Source: Sphingobium sp. YR768
GTDB taxonomy: Bacteria; Pseudomonadota; Alphaproteobacteria; Sphingomonadales; Sphingomonadaceae
NCBI RefSeq assembly: GCF_900111125.1
Contig: NZ_FOGE01000011.1
Location: forward strand, 62,001-126,000
DNA length: 64,000 bases
Reading direction: 5' to 3'
A program made the translations under genes and the position numbers. Below the pieces are notes generated by a model. It saw nothing but the letters and a program-made list of their open reading frames with translations. It was not told the origin of the DNA and made no database searches. Each line of letters begins with the position of its first letter. Within the stretch, counting starts at the first letter, position 1. Shown in pieces: positions 1 through 8,929 of this stretch.

Positions 1-2722
1 GCAATTTCCGGATCGACAGCATCACCGTCCGCCCGTCCGGGTCCAGATAGGCGCCCTGATAGGCCGTCGGCGTTGCCCTGGTCCCATCGGCCACCTTCTG
101 CCGGGTATTGAGGATATTCTTGACCGACAGGCTGACCCGCATGCCCCGCGTCCAATTCTGATTGTGGATCCGGTTGGACAGGTTGGCGAAAAGCCGAAGG
201 TCGAATGTCAGCAGCGATCCGAAATGCAGGTCGCTGCCTGCGCCGTTCTGATCGGCCGTAACGACGGCGCTGCTCTTCCAGTTGCTGTCGAGCCGCAGGC
301 CGACGCCATTGTCGATGACGCCGCTGCTGAACTGAACGCTATGGCGCGATTGGGCCGTACCGCCCAACGTGCCGCCATCCAGCAGGTCGATCCACGATGT
401 TTCTTCCCGCAACAGAATCGCGTCGCGCAGGATCACGCTATGGTAGAGTGAGAATTGCAGCCGCGCGCCATTGTCGCTGCCGCCACCGCTCGGTCCGCCG
501 GGGCCGCCCGGCGGTGGACCCATGCCACCCGGGCCACCGCCCATGTCACCGGGAGGGCCACCACCCGGTGGTGGCCCCATCCCGTCTGGCGGAGGCCCCG
601 GTGGTGGTCCGCCAAATCCGTCCGGCCCGCCAAAGCCACCCGGCGGGCCCATCGGCGTCGCGTCGTCGCCGCGCTGGCCGGTGACCAGAATATCCGCCTC
701 GTCCCGCGGACCATGCTCCTGTTCGCCGCCTTCTGGTGCGGGTTCATCCTGTGTGGTTGCTGCTGGCTGTGCCCGCTTCGCCCAATTCGGCGGGACGAAG
801 CCTGCCGACGGCGCGGACCGCTTGGGCGCGCGCAGGACGGTGGTGAAATTAATACCCCAACGGAACTGGTCCACATCCTCGCGCGCGACATTGACCGGCT
901 GGGTGTTTATGCGGACCAGATTACCCTCATCATCCCGTTCGTAGCGATCGGGAAAGGCCTCTTCCAATGCGGCCGATGTGCCCGACAGGCTGACGATCGC
1001 ATTGCGTGTCCGGCTGCTGACATAATTGGCCGACAGGCTCAGATTCAGCTTCGACCAGGGTTTGACGGTCGCACCCAGCTTGAGCTGATGGCGATTGTCC
1101 GCCTTCAGGTCAGGATTGCCGCCGCTGACCTGCGTCACTGTGGCGGTATCCCCGGTGACATAGTCATAGATGCGCACATTGCTGGTGGTGATCGTGGGAT
1201 CATTGCGATCTGACAATGTGGGCGCCGACCGGTCATTATTGATCGCCGCAATGAAGGTGATGCCGGTACCCGGTGTCCAGTTCAGCCCATAGCCCAGCGT
1301 CGCCAGCGCGCCATAATCGGAATAGTGAGTGACGGAGGCATTGGCATTCGCCGTCAATGTCCCCAGCGGCGACAGGAAGCCATTGCGCCGACTGGCGATC
1401 GGCAGGTCGATGCTGATCTGCGCGCCGCCGGTCGTGCGGCGGGCGTTCCGTGTCGTGGTGATGCTGTCTTCTTCGCTGGTCGAGCGCAGCGAACTGGTGT
1501 CGCCGCTGAAACGCAGGCTGACCCCCATATTACCGGCGGGCAGTCTCAGCAATTTGCCGTTGATCAGCAGACTGGCGCTGCCGCTGTCGGACAGGGCGCT
1601 GGACCGCCGGGTCTGCATCCGGCCGAGCAGGCTGGAAGGCAGGACGCCATTGGCATCGACATCCTCGCCCGCATCCAGCGCGGCCTGAAGCGCCGTCAGA
1701 TCATAGCCGGTATCGCTGTCGGTCTGGACATCCGAATGGCTGTAGCTGCCGATCAGGGAAAGGCGCCATGTCTTCGACAATTCAGCGTTCAGGCTGACGC
1801 CGCTACTCAGCGACAGGGTATGGCTGTCCTGCCGCAACGGATCGGTAGACAGGATGCGATCGATCGTCTCGCTGCTACCGTCGGTCGTCGTCGTCAGGCT
1901 GCCCGTCGGCAGGCCATTGAGCGCCGCGCTGGTCGAATAATTGACCCGCCCGTTCCACGACATGTTCACCTTGTCGGCCAGTTGATGCGCGACATTGGCG
2001 TTGAGCATGTAGGTGCGCGTGGACGGCGACAGGGTGCGATAGCGGCCGACATCGTCCACCTGTCCGGTCGGGTCGCTGGACGTGTCGGTCGACACCACGT
2101 CGCGTTCGCTTTCCAGCAGAGATGCGGTCGTTTTGGCCCGCGCGGTGATGTTGACCCGGTCATTGTCCCGGATGCGGGTGTAGCCAAAGTCGCCCGCGGC
2201 ATTCTCACCCTGTCCTGCCGTATCGAAGCCGCCGAACAGGTTGGCGACCTGCGACCGGAAGCGACGGTGCAGGATGATGTTCACCACCTTGCGCTGGGCG
2301 TCATAGCCATATTTCAGCGCGACCTCCTCGGGCAGGATGTCGAGCCGCAATATGGCTTCGGTCGGCAGGTCGTTGACTTCGTTGACGCCCGAAATGCGCT
2401 TGCCGTTGACCAGCACGACCGGGCCGTCATCGCTGCGCCCCTGATTGCTCTGGGTCTGGGAGGCGATCTCGTCCAGTAATTCGCTGATCGTGCCGACGCC
2501 ATAGGCGTCAATATCGGCGCGGTTGAGCTGATTTTCCGCCGGGATATCGCCAATGACCGCGCCCGGCGGCGCTTGACCAGTGACGACGATATCGTCCGCA
2601 GTCGGCGTCGTAGCAGCACTCGTCGCTGCCAGCGCCGGAGACAGCGCGAACGGACTACATCCGGACAGCATCAGGAGGAGACCCGCGCGGCGGCGCGAGC
2701 CGGCAAGGCACGGCAGGATCAT
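1..2722 (-). CDS. TonB-dependent outer-membrane receptor with Gly/Pro-rich insert (3' end missing)
   Basis: Outer-membrane receptor of the TonB-dependent family; 907 codons are visible and the window edge removes the last few codons (the visible end reads ...MLSIRKL). After an N-terminal export signal comes the TonB-box-like DDIVVTG (residues 43-49), then a plug domain with VVLVNGKRISGV and KVVNIIL, then a long beta-barrel. The signal contains LSGC at residues 19-22, which fits a lipobox and would be odd for this family. Residues about 689-747 are almost only Gly, Pro and Met, inside the barrel region. The start is 16 bases after the EF-hand gene with no clear Shine-Dalgarno, so translation is probably coupled to it. 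The substrate is unknown. Confidence 0.88.
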   Translation of the reverse strand, partial: MILPCLAGSRRRAGLLLMLSGCSPFALSPALAATSAATTPTADDIVVTGQAPPGAVIGDIPAENQLNRADIDAYGVGTISELLDEIASQTQSNQGRSDDGPVVLVNGKRISGVNEVNDLPTEAILRLDILPEEVALKYGYDAQRKVVNIILHRRFRSQVANLFGGFDTAGQGENAAGDFGYTRIRDNDRVNITARAKTTASLLESERDVVSTDTSSDPTGQVDDVGRYRTLSPSTRTYMLNANVAHQLADKVNMSWNGRVNYSTSAALNGLPTGSLTTTTDGSSETIDRILSTDPLRQDSHTLSLSSGVSLNAELSKTWRLSLIGSYSHSDVQTDSDTGYDLTALQAALDAGEDVDANGVLPSSLLGRMQTRRSSALSDSGSASLLINGKLLRLPAGNMGVSLRFSGDTSSLRSTSEEDSITTTRNARRTTGGAQISIDLPIASRRNGFLSPLGTLTANANASVTHYSDYGALATLGYGLNWTPGTGITFIAAINNDRSAPTLSDRNDPTITTSNVRIYDYVTGDTATVTQVSGGNPDLKADNRHQLKLGATVKPWSKLNLSLSANYVSSRTRNAIVSLSGTSAALEEAFPDRYERDDEGNLVRINTQPVNVAREDVDQFRWGINFTTVLRAPKRSAPSAGFVPPNWAKRAQPAATTQDEPAPEGGEQEHGPRDEADILVTGQRGDDATPMGPPGGFGGPDGFGGPPPGPPPDGMGPPPGGGPPGDMGGGPGGMGPPPGGPGGPSGGGSDNGARLQFSLYHSVILRDAILLREETSWIDLLDGGTLGGTAQSRHSVQFSSGVIDNGVGLRLDSNWKSSAVVTADQNGAGSDLHFGSLLTFDLRLFANLSNRIHNQNWTRGMRVSLSVKNILNTRQKVADGTRATPTAYQGAYLDPDGRTVMLSIRKL

Positions 2723-2738
2723 GATGGTACCGGTTTCT

Positions 2739-3461
2739 TTAGCGCGGTGGTTGACCGTCGCCGCCCATGGGTGGCGGGCCGCCACCGGGGCGATTGCCGC
2801 GCGGCATCAAGCGGCGCATCTCTTCTGGCGACAATTCGCCATCCTTGTCGAGATCTGCCGCATCGAAGCGGGCGCGCTCATGGACCAGCAATTCGTCCAG
2901 CGACAGGCCAACATCATAATTGCTGTTGGTCTGGGCGATCAGGGCGACGTCGATCGGCTGGATCAGGTGTTCCAGAATGCCGTCTTCCGGATCGTCGCCG
3001 ACATGGGGCCGAATGACTTCGGCGATCGGTCCGTCCCGGTCGCCTCGCGCACCAGCGTCGGTCGATGCGACCGACCCCATCTGGTTCTGCCAGGCCAGAA
3101 ACTCGTCCGGGCTGATCGCGCCGTTGCGGTCCTTGTCGATGGCAGCAAAGCGCTTGCGGATGATATCGTCCCGTCGCGCCTGGATGACGGCGCGCAGTTC
3201 CTGGATCGTCACCATGTCGTCGCCATTGGCGTCGGCCTCACGGAACATGGCCGTGACGGCCTTGTCCAGCGGCGCGCGCTTGATCGGCTTCATTTCCCGC
3301 GGCTTGGACGGGCGATCGCCACCGGGAGGACCACCTTCGCCACCGGGTGGCCCGCCCATGCCACCGCCACCGCCAGGCGGGCCACCCTGGGCCAGCAACG
3401 GCGCGGAACAGAGGATAAGGGCCGCGCCGAAGAGAATCTTGCGCATCTGGACATCCGTCAT
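2739..3461 (-). CDS. Secreted EF-hand calcium-binding protein
   Basis: A 240-residue protein with a signal peptide (ends near ...SAPLLAQ, residue 25), a Gly/Pro-rich linker (26-50, PPGG repeats) and EF-hand loops. Clear loops begin at D77 (DANGDDMVTIQE), D109 (DKDRNGAISPDE) and D203 (DLDKDGELSPEE); a degenerate one lies near 179-190 (NSNYDVGLSLDE). The tail (224-239) is again Gly/Pro-rich. Periplasmic or surface calcium binding is inferred from the loops. It is directly upstream of the TonB receptor, whose barrel carries a similar PPGG stretch. An in-frame ATG at 3446 (MRKILFGAA) gives a more typical signal peptide; neither start has a strong ribosome-binding site. Confidence 0.85.
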   Translation of the reverse strand: MTDVQMRKILFGAALILCSAPLLAQGGPPGGGGGMGGPPGGEGGPPGGDRPSKPREMKPIKRAPLDKAVTAMFREADANGDDMVTIQELRAVIQARRDDIIRKRFAAIDKDRNGAISPDEFLAWQNQMGSVASTDAGARGDRDGPIAEVIRPHVGDDPEDGILEHLIQPIDVALIAQTNSNYDVGLSLDELLVHERARFDAADLDKDGELSPEEMRRLMPRGNRPGGGPPPMGGDGQPPR

Positions 3462-3501
3462 GGAGGAAGATCAAGACTGGCCTAAGCCGGTCGTCATGGC
3501 C

Positions 3502-3786
3502 TTACAGCTTGCAGCGAACCCGCTTGCCCTTGAGCAGATAGGTGTCGGAACTGGCATTGTAGCTCTTGTAGCGGCTCAGGCAGCTCTTCTGGTGCGCGCT
3601 GTAGCCGGTCTTCTTCACCCCAGTCGTCTTTGCCTGGGTCTTCTGTGCCGTCTTGGTCGCGGTTTTGGCAGTCGTTTTGGCCTGCGCACTGTGCGCCCCG
3701 TGGGTCGAGGGGGCCTGCGCCTGCACAGAGGCGGCGGCGCACAGAGCGGCGAGGGTTGCAAGGCTCAGCAATGGGGTGCGGGACAT
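3502..3786 (-). CDS. BA14K-like small secreted protein
   Basis: A 94-residue protein: signal peptide (MSRTPLLSLATLAALCAAAS...), a Lys/Thr/Ala-rich low-complexity middle, and a C-terminal CLSRYKSYNASSDTYLLKGK..C motif. That motif matches the CxxRYxSYxxxxxTYxxxxGxRxxC pattern of the BA14K family (alphaproteobacterial surface proteins reported as immunoreactive or lectin-like). The start is the ATG preceded by AAAGG at good spacing; the frame stays open upstream but without a comparable signal. The two cysteines could form a disulfide in the periplasm. The exact function is unknown. Confidence 0.72.
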   Translation of the reverse strand: MSRTPLLSLATLAALCAAASVQAQAPSTHGAHSAQAKTTAKTATKTAQKTQAKTTGVKKTGYSAHQKSCLSRYKSYNASSDTYLLKGKRVRCKL

Positions 3787-3899
3787 GGATAACCTTTCTG
3801 GTCGAAGATGTGAGAGGGCGCGTTCGTTGCGAAACCGATCCCGGTTCCGATGCGCTTCGCCCCTGTCCACCCCTCTTTGGGTCATCCACTTTGCGTTGT

Positions 3900-3918
3900 T
3901 ATTTCACGGATATTTCAC
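3900..3918 (-). promoter_or_regulatory. Tandem 8-base direct repeat upstream of the BA14K-like gene
   Basis: On the minus strand GTGAAATA occurs twice with a 3-base spacer (11-base period), about 115 bases upstream of the BA14K-like start. An 11-base period is typical of sites bound by dimers of OmpR-family regulators. No regulator can be assigned from the sequence. Confidence 0.35.
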
Positions 3919-3949
3919 AAGCCCTTGGATGGGGCCTCCTATCGCCCGT

Positions 3950-5233
3950 TCAGCCCGGCTGCACCTGATCGAAACGGCGAGCCCGGCGCAGTTCGGGAAA
4001 TAGCCCGGCCCATAGGCCCGCGACCAGAACCGCCGCTATTCCGCCGGTAATGACGGCGCCTACAGGCCCGATCAGCGATGCGACCAGCCCCGATTCCATT
4101 TCGCCGAGTTCGTTGGAGCCGGCAACGAACAGGCTGGAAATCGCACCGACGCGCCCACGCTTGTCGTCGGGCGTCGCAATCTGGAGCAAGGATTGCCGGA
4201 TATAGACCGAAACCATGTCGACGGCCCCCATCAGCGCCAGGCAAGCGAGCGACAGGGACATGCTGCGTGACAGGCCGAAGGAGACGGTCATGGCGCCGAA
4301 CAGGGCGACGCATGCCAGCATCTTCACCCCGACTTCATGGCGGAGCGGGCGCCAGGACAGCCAGACCGCCGTCGCCAGCGCCCCGACCGACGACGCCGCG
4401 CGCAACTGCCCCAGTCCATCCGGCCCGACATGTAGGACATCGCGCGCGAAGATCGGCAGCAGCGCCGTAACCCCGCCCAGCAACACGGCGAACAGGTCCA
4501 GGCTGATGGCGCCCAACAGCAACCGATTGCTCAGCACATAGCGCAACCCTTCCAGCATCTGCTGAAGCGGTCGGGCGGCTGCCATCGGCGCCTGCTGCCG
4601 GAGCGGCCGGATGGCGAGGTGCAGCAGCAATGCCGCAAGCAACAGGGTGGCGCACAGGCCAAATGCCCATTTCGCCCCCCATGCATAGGCGAAGCCGCCC
4701 AGCACCGGCCCCAATATGCCGCCGATACGCCCCGCCACCGCGCTGATCGCGATCGCCTGCGGCAGGGTGGCGCGTGGCACCAGCGCAGGTGGCAAGGCGT
4801 TCATGGCGGGCATGTAGAATGCCCGCGATGCCGCGAACAACGCTGCTGTGGCATAGAGCGTATAAAGGCCCGCGCCCGGGCCAAAGGCCAGCAGGGACAG
4901 GATTGTGGCGCAACTCAACTGCCCCACCAGCGCCAGCCGCACCACATTGCGCCGATCGTACCGATCCGCCGCCAGCCCGGTAAAGGGGCTGAGCATCAGC
5001 ATCGGCAGAAACTGCACCAGCCCGATCAAGCCAAGCCGCAATGCGGCCTCCCGCACGCCCATCGACAGCCGCGCCTCGTCATAGACCGCCCAGCCCAGGG
5101 CGACGACCAGTCCGCTATGGGCCAGCATGGCGCAAATCCGCGCCGTCCAGAAATAGCGAAAATCGCGATAGGCGAACGGGTGCCGGGTCGAAACCGCCTG
5201 CGCTTCCACGCCGTCGATGGAATCGACCGCCAT
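3950..5233 (-). CDS. MFS transporter (MFS_3/EntS-like exporter type)
   Basis: A 427-residue inner-membrane carrier with about 12 hydrophobic segments. The N-terminal FAYRDFRYFWTARICAMLAHS and the loop-2/3 GLAADRYDRRNVVRLALVGQ (motif-A-like) resemble the MFS_3 'transmembrane secretion effector'/EntS group, which mostly exports siderophores or drugs. GGG(A)G runs preceding the ATG at about 9 bases support the start. The gene stands alone on the minus strand, 132 bases after the hydrolase gene, with no regulator next to it. The substrate cannot be inferred. Confidence 0.82.
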   Translation of the reverse strand: MAVDSIDGVEAQAVSTRHPFAYRDFRYFWTARICAMLAHSGLVVALGWAVYDEARLSMGVREAALRLGLIGLVQFLPMLMLSPFTGLAADRYDRRNVVRLALVGQLSCATILSLLAFGPGAGLYTLYATAALFAASRAFYMPAMNALPPALVPRATLPQAIAISAVAGRIGGILGPVLGGFAYAWGAKWAFGLCATLLLAALLLHLAIRPLRQQAPMAAARPLQQMLEGLRYVLSNRLLLGAISLDLFAVLLGGVTALLPIFARDVLHVGPDGLGQLRAASSVGALATAVWLSWRPLRHEVGVKMLACVALFGAMTVSFGLSRSMSLSLACLALMGAVDMVSVYIRQSLLQIATPDDKRGRVGAISSLFVAGSNELGEMESGLVASLIGPVGAVITGGIAAVLVAGLWAGLFPELRRARRFDQVQPG

Positions 5234-5365
5234 CTTATCTTGCTCCCGTCAACCCATCGTCGCCGCTGCCGCTATCAGCGACAATGGCGCAGGTCGATCC
5301 TCGCGCAGCGCGATTGGGTCGGCATGGCCGACTATGAATGGCGCACGGGGCAGAATTTATCGCAA

Positions 5366-6262
5366 TCAGGCCAGGCTACGGTGGAACAGGTCCATCGTCC
5401 GCGCCCAGGCCAGATCGGCCGCCGCCTTGTCGAAGCGCGGCGTGGTGTCGTTGTTGAAGCCATGTTCCGCGCCGTCATAGATATAGGCATGATAGCGCGC
5501 GTCGGCCTGTTTCAGCGCAGCTTCATAATCGGGCCAGGCGGCATTGGTGCGGGTGTCGTTCCCGCCATAATGAATCAGCAGCTCTGCCTTGATCTTCGGC
5601 ACGTCGGCCAGGGGGGCGGGGCTGCCATAGAAGGGCACGGCGGCCCGCAAATCGGCTATCCGGGTCGCCAGCAGGTTGGCGATGCCGCCGCCGAAGCAGA
5701 AGCCGACCGCGCCGAGCTTGCCGTTGCTGCCGGCCATGTCGCGGGCATGGTTTGTGGCGGCGACGAAATCCTCGCCGATCTTGCCCCGGTCGAGCGTTGC
5801 GAAGGCGGCGCGCGCCTTGTCCTCGTCACCGGGATAGCCGCCCAATGTGGTCAGGGCGTCGGGGGCGACGGCCATGAAACCGTCGAGCGCCAGCCGCCGC
5901 GCAATATCCTCGATATGGGGATTGAGGCCGCGATTTTCGTGCGCGACGATGACCACGGGCAACCGGGCATCGGCTTTCGCGGCGGGTCGGGCGACATAAG
6001 CGCGAACCGTGCCATTGCCAGCGGGGGAGGGGATATCGATCCGGGATAGGACCAGCCGCTCGTCGTCCGGGCGGATCACCTGCCCGCGCGCGAAATCCGG
6101 GCTGAGCGCCGTCAGTGTGGCGGTCGCCGCCGCCGTGCCACCGACATATAATGCGCATTGCTGAAGGAAACCGCGCCGGTCGATCGCGCCATGGACATAG
6201 GCATCGAACAGGTCGAGCACTGCGCGTGGATAGTGGCTGCCCGTCTCGGGACGTTCGGTCAT
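5366..6262 (-). CDS. Dienelactone hydrolase family protein with Tat-type signal
   Basis: A 298-residue alpha/beta hydrolase of the dienelactone hydrolase (carboxymethylenebutenolidase) family. The nucleophile is C189 in GFCFGGG; the expected acid and base are D236 (YGGNDTRT) and H267 (GAEHGFNND), and E109 (AHENRG) is the conserved glutamate that primes the cysteine. The N-terminus has DRRGFLQQCALYVGG (twin Arg 29-30), so export by Tat is likely, as seen in many sphingomonad members. AGGA seven bases before the ATG supports the start. The family includes ester and lactone hydrolases well beyond dienelactone, so the substrate is open. Confidence 0.85.
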   Translation of the reverse strand: MTERPETGSHYPRAVLDLFDAYVHGAIDRRGFLQQCALYVGGTAAATATLTALSPDFARGQVIRPDDERLVLSRIDIPSPAGNGTVRAYVARPAAKADARLPVVIVAHENRGLNPHIEDIARRLALDGFMAVAPDALTTLGGYPGDEDKARAAFATLDRGKIGEDFVAATNHARDMAGSNGKLGAVGFCFGGGIANLLATRIADLRAAVPFYGSPAPLADVPKIKAELLIHYGGNDTRTNAAWPDYEAALKQADARYHAYIYDGAEHGFNNDTTPRFDKAAADLAWARTMDLFHRSLA

Positions 6263-6285
6263 GTCGCGATCCTTTCCGATTTGCC

Positions 6286-6369
6286 TATCTGCTTATCTGC
6301 TTATCTGCTTATCTGCTTATCTGCTTATCTGCTTATCTGCTTATCTGCTTATCTGCTTATCTGCTTATC
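6286..6369. repeat. Tandem array of the 8-base unit TATCTGCT (about 10.5 copies)
   Basis: An uninterrupted, essentially perfect array of 84 bases sits between the divergent hydrolase (starts 6262, minus) and GH3 (starts 6510, plus) genes. It begins 23 bases upstream of the hydrolase ATG. Because 8 is not a multiple of 3, all three frames read Leu/Ser/Ala/Tyr/Ile strings; these are not genes. Slipped-strand changes would alter promoter spacing in 8-base steps. Confidence 0.95.
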
Positions 6370-6509
6370 GGCCTCCGCAGCCCTCTGGCCAACATAATCG
6401 CACCGCCAGCGATAAATAACGCGCCGCGCCTCTTGGGCCGGGGGCGATCCGTGGGCAATGGTAGCGCGCACATTGCCGAAGCAGGGCGAAGACATAGGGG
6501 AGAGGCAGA

Positions 6510-8876
6510 ATGCCGTTTCGCATCACGAGGCGCAGTTTGATGGCGGGATCGATGGTTATGGCAGTGCCTGCACTGGCCCGGCCAGCCATCTTGCCCTATC
6601 GCGATGCCAGCCTGCCGGTTGCCGATCGGGTTCGTGACCTGTTGTCGCGGATGACGCTGGAGGAAAAGGCCGCGCAGATGCGTTGCATCTGGTTCGGCAA
6701 GGCAGGCTTTACGGACGCGGCAGGGGCGTTCTCCCCGGACAAGGCGACACACAGTCTGGCGAACGGAATCGGTCAGATCGCCCGACCATCCGATACGGCG
6801 GGCACGCCCCGGTTCAAGACCGAACATTTCCGGACGCTCGATGACAGCATCGCCTTCATCAATGCGGTCCAGACCTTCCTTGTCGAACGAACACGGCTCG
6901 GCATTCCCGCCCTGTTCCATGAAGAAACAGCCCATGGGCTGGCCGTGCCGGGCGCCACCGTCTTCCCGTCGCCGCCCGCCCTTGGCAGTAGCTGGGATCC
7001 TGCGCTGGTTGAACAGATATTCACCGTCGCCGGTCGCGAAGCGCGCTTGCGTGGCGCCACCGTTGCACTGGCCCCGGTGATCGATCTGGCCCGTGACCCC
7101 CGCTATGGCCGCGTCGAGGAGATGTTCGGCGAAGATCCCTTCCATGTCGGGCAGATGGGGCTGGCGGCGGTGCGCGGGCAGCAGGGGCGATCCCGCCCGC
7201 TGGGCCGTGATCGGGTTTTCGCCACGCTCAAACATTTCCTGCACGCCTCGCCCCAGGCCGGGATCAACCTGTCGCCCGCCGACATCCATGAACGGGGGCT
7301 GCGCGAGAGCTTCCTGCGCCCGTTCGAAACAGTCATTCGGCACTGCGATCCGGCCATCGTCATGCCATCCTATAATGAGGTTCTGGGTATCCCCGCCCAT
7401 GTCAACATACCTCTGCTTCAGGGGGAAGGGCGCAAACGGATGGGCTTCAAAGGCGCCTATTTCAGTGACTATAATGGCATCACCAATCTGGTCGACCATC
7501 ATCATGTCGCCGCCGACAATGACGATGCGGCGGTGCAGGCTATCGAAGCGGGCATTGATGCCGAACTGCCCGACGGTCAGGCCTATGCCCGGCTGCCGCA
7601 GCTGGTCCGCGATGGGCGCGTTGCCGAAGCGCTCGTCGATGCGGCGGTGGCCCGCGTCCTGACGCTCAAGTTCGAGGCTGAGCTGTTCGAGCGGCCCTAT
7701 AGCGATCTATGCGCGGCACGGCGGGGCATCAACCGGCCGGACGATGTCGCGCTGGCCCGGCTTGCCGCGCGCAAGGCGGCGGTGCTGCTCAAAAATGACG
7801 GCCTACTGCCGCTTGATCCTCGAACCCGGCGGACCATCGCGGTGATCGGTCCGGTGGCCGAGCCAGCCTTGTTCGGCGGCTATGCCGGGGAGAATGATCG
7901 CGCCGTCGGGTTGCTGGCTGGCATTCGGGCGGCGGTCGGGCCGAATGTCCGGGTCGAATATGCCCCCGGCGTCCGGATCGTCGCGCCGCTGAAGCCCGGA
8001 GAGCGCGAAAATATGGCGCCGATCCGCCCTGCCGACGCACAGGATAATCGCCGCCTGATAGCAGAGGCGGCAGCGCTCGCCAAAAGTGCCGATCTGGTCA
8101 TTCTGGCCATCGGTGATGTGCCGCAGGTCACGCGCGAAGCGATCTTTGTGGACGGGTCTGGCGATCGGATCCGGCTTGGCCTGTTCGGCGATCAGGATGC
8201 ACTGGTCGATGCGGTGCTGGCGGCCGGCAAGCCCGTGGTCGGCGTGCTGCTTAACGGTCGTCCCCTTGCCGTGGCGCGATTGGCCGATGGCGCCAATGCC
8301 CTGATCGAGGGCTGGTATCTGGGACAGGAAGGGGGCCATGGGCTGGCCGATATCCTGTTCGGCCTTGCCAATCCGGGCGGCAAGCTCGCCATCGGTTTGC
8401 CTCGGACTCCGGATTCCGCGCCCGCTCCCTATGACCGTCATCAAAGCGCCACCATCCATCGCGCCATAGAAGCAGAACGTGCCCCACTCTTCCCCTTCGG
8501 CTTCGGCCTCAGCTACACCCGCTTCGAGCTATCCCCGCCTCGCCTGTCACAGCCCCGTATCGCGCCGGGTCAGGGGCTGACGGTCGAAGTGGACGTGGCC
8601 AATGTCGGTGAGCGGACAGGGGACGAAGTGGTGCAGATATATCTGCGGGATGAAGTCAGTTCCGCCCCGCGCCCTCTGCTGGAACTCAAGGCGTTCGAAC
8701 GGGTCACGCTGGCGCCGGGCGAGCGGCGTACGCTTCGCTTCCCGCTCGACGCGGACGCCTTCGCCTTTTGGGACCGGGCGATGCAATGGCGTGTGGAACC
8801 GGGCCGTTTCACCCTGTTCGCCGGTAACAGCAGCGCCGAACTACAAGGGGTTTTGTTGGAAATAAGTGCTGGCTGA
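6510..8876 (+). CDS. Glycoside hydrolase family 3 (beta-glucosidase/beta-xylosidase type)
   Basis: A 788-residue enzyme that removes terminal beta-linked sugars. The N-terminus has a Tat-like TRRSLMAGSMVMAVPALA signal. The GH3 TIM-barrel domain carries GEDPFHVGQM and KHF (241-243), and the nucleophile is D320 in KGAYFSDYNGI. The (alpha/beta)6 sandwich domain follows (VLLKNDGLLPL onward), and a fibronectin-III-like C-terminal domain ends the protein (PLFPFGFGLSYTRFEL onward). GGGGAGAGG precedes the ATG. The divergent neighbour across the 8-base repeat is the hydrolase. Exact sugar specificity (glucose versus xylose) is not decided. Confidence 0.92.
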   Translation: MPFRITRRSLMAGSMVMAVPALARPAILPYRDASLPVADRVRDLLSRMTLEEKAAQMRCIWFGKAGFTDAAGAFSPDKATHSLANGIGQIARPSDTAGTPRFKTEHFRTLDDSIAFINAVQTFLVERTRLGIPALFHEETAHGLAVPGATVFPSPPALGSSWDPALVEQIFTVAGREARLRGATVALAPVIDLARDPRYGRVEEMFGEDPFHVGQMGLAAVRGQQGRSRPLGRDRVFATLKHFLHASPQAGINLSPADIHERGLRESFLRPFETVIRHCDPAIVMPSYNEVLGIPAHVNIPLLQGEGRKRMGFKGAYFSDYNGITNLVDHHHVAADNDDAAVQAIEAGIDAELPDGQAYARLPQLVRDGRVAEALVDAAVARVLTLKFEAELFERPYSDLCAARRGINRPDDVALARLAARKAAVLLKNDGLLPLDPRTRRTIAVIGPVAEPALFGGYAGENDRAVGLLAGIRAAVGPNVRVEYAPGVRIVAPLKPGERENMAPIRPADAQDNRRLIAEAAALAKSADLVILAIGDVPQVTREAIFVDGSGDRIRLGLFGDQDALVDAVLAAGKPVVGVLLNGRPLAVARLADGANALIEGWYLGQEGGHGLADILFGLANPGGKLAIGLPRTPDSAPAPYDRHQSATIHRAIEAERAPLFPFGFGLSYTRFELSPPRLSQPRIAPGQGLTVEVDVANVGERTGDEVVQIYLRDEVSSAPRPLLELKAFERVTLAPGERRTLRFPLDADAFAFWDRAMQWRVEPGRFTLFAGNSSAELQGVLLEISAG

Positions 8877-8929
8877 CCGGTTCAGAAAGACATGTTCCTC
8901 AGCCTGTCCTGCCGCTTGGCTACGGGATG

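Noticed and set aside
480-655. Frameshift or misassembly in the Gly/Pro-rich part of the first TonB receptor
   Set aside because: The reading frame continues without a stop through the segment and resumes normal beta-barrel sequence on both sides.
6286-6369. CRISPR array
   Set aside because: The unit is 8 bases with no spacers, and no cas genes are present.
6115-6540. Open frames of repeating Leu-Ser-Ala-Tyr-Leu-Ile across the 8-base array
   Set aside because: They exist only because the 8-base unit lacks stop codons; there is no ribosome-binding site or homologous protein feature.
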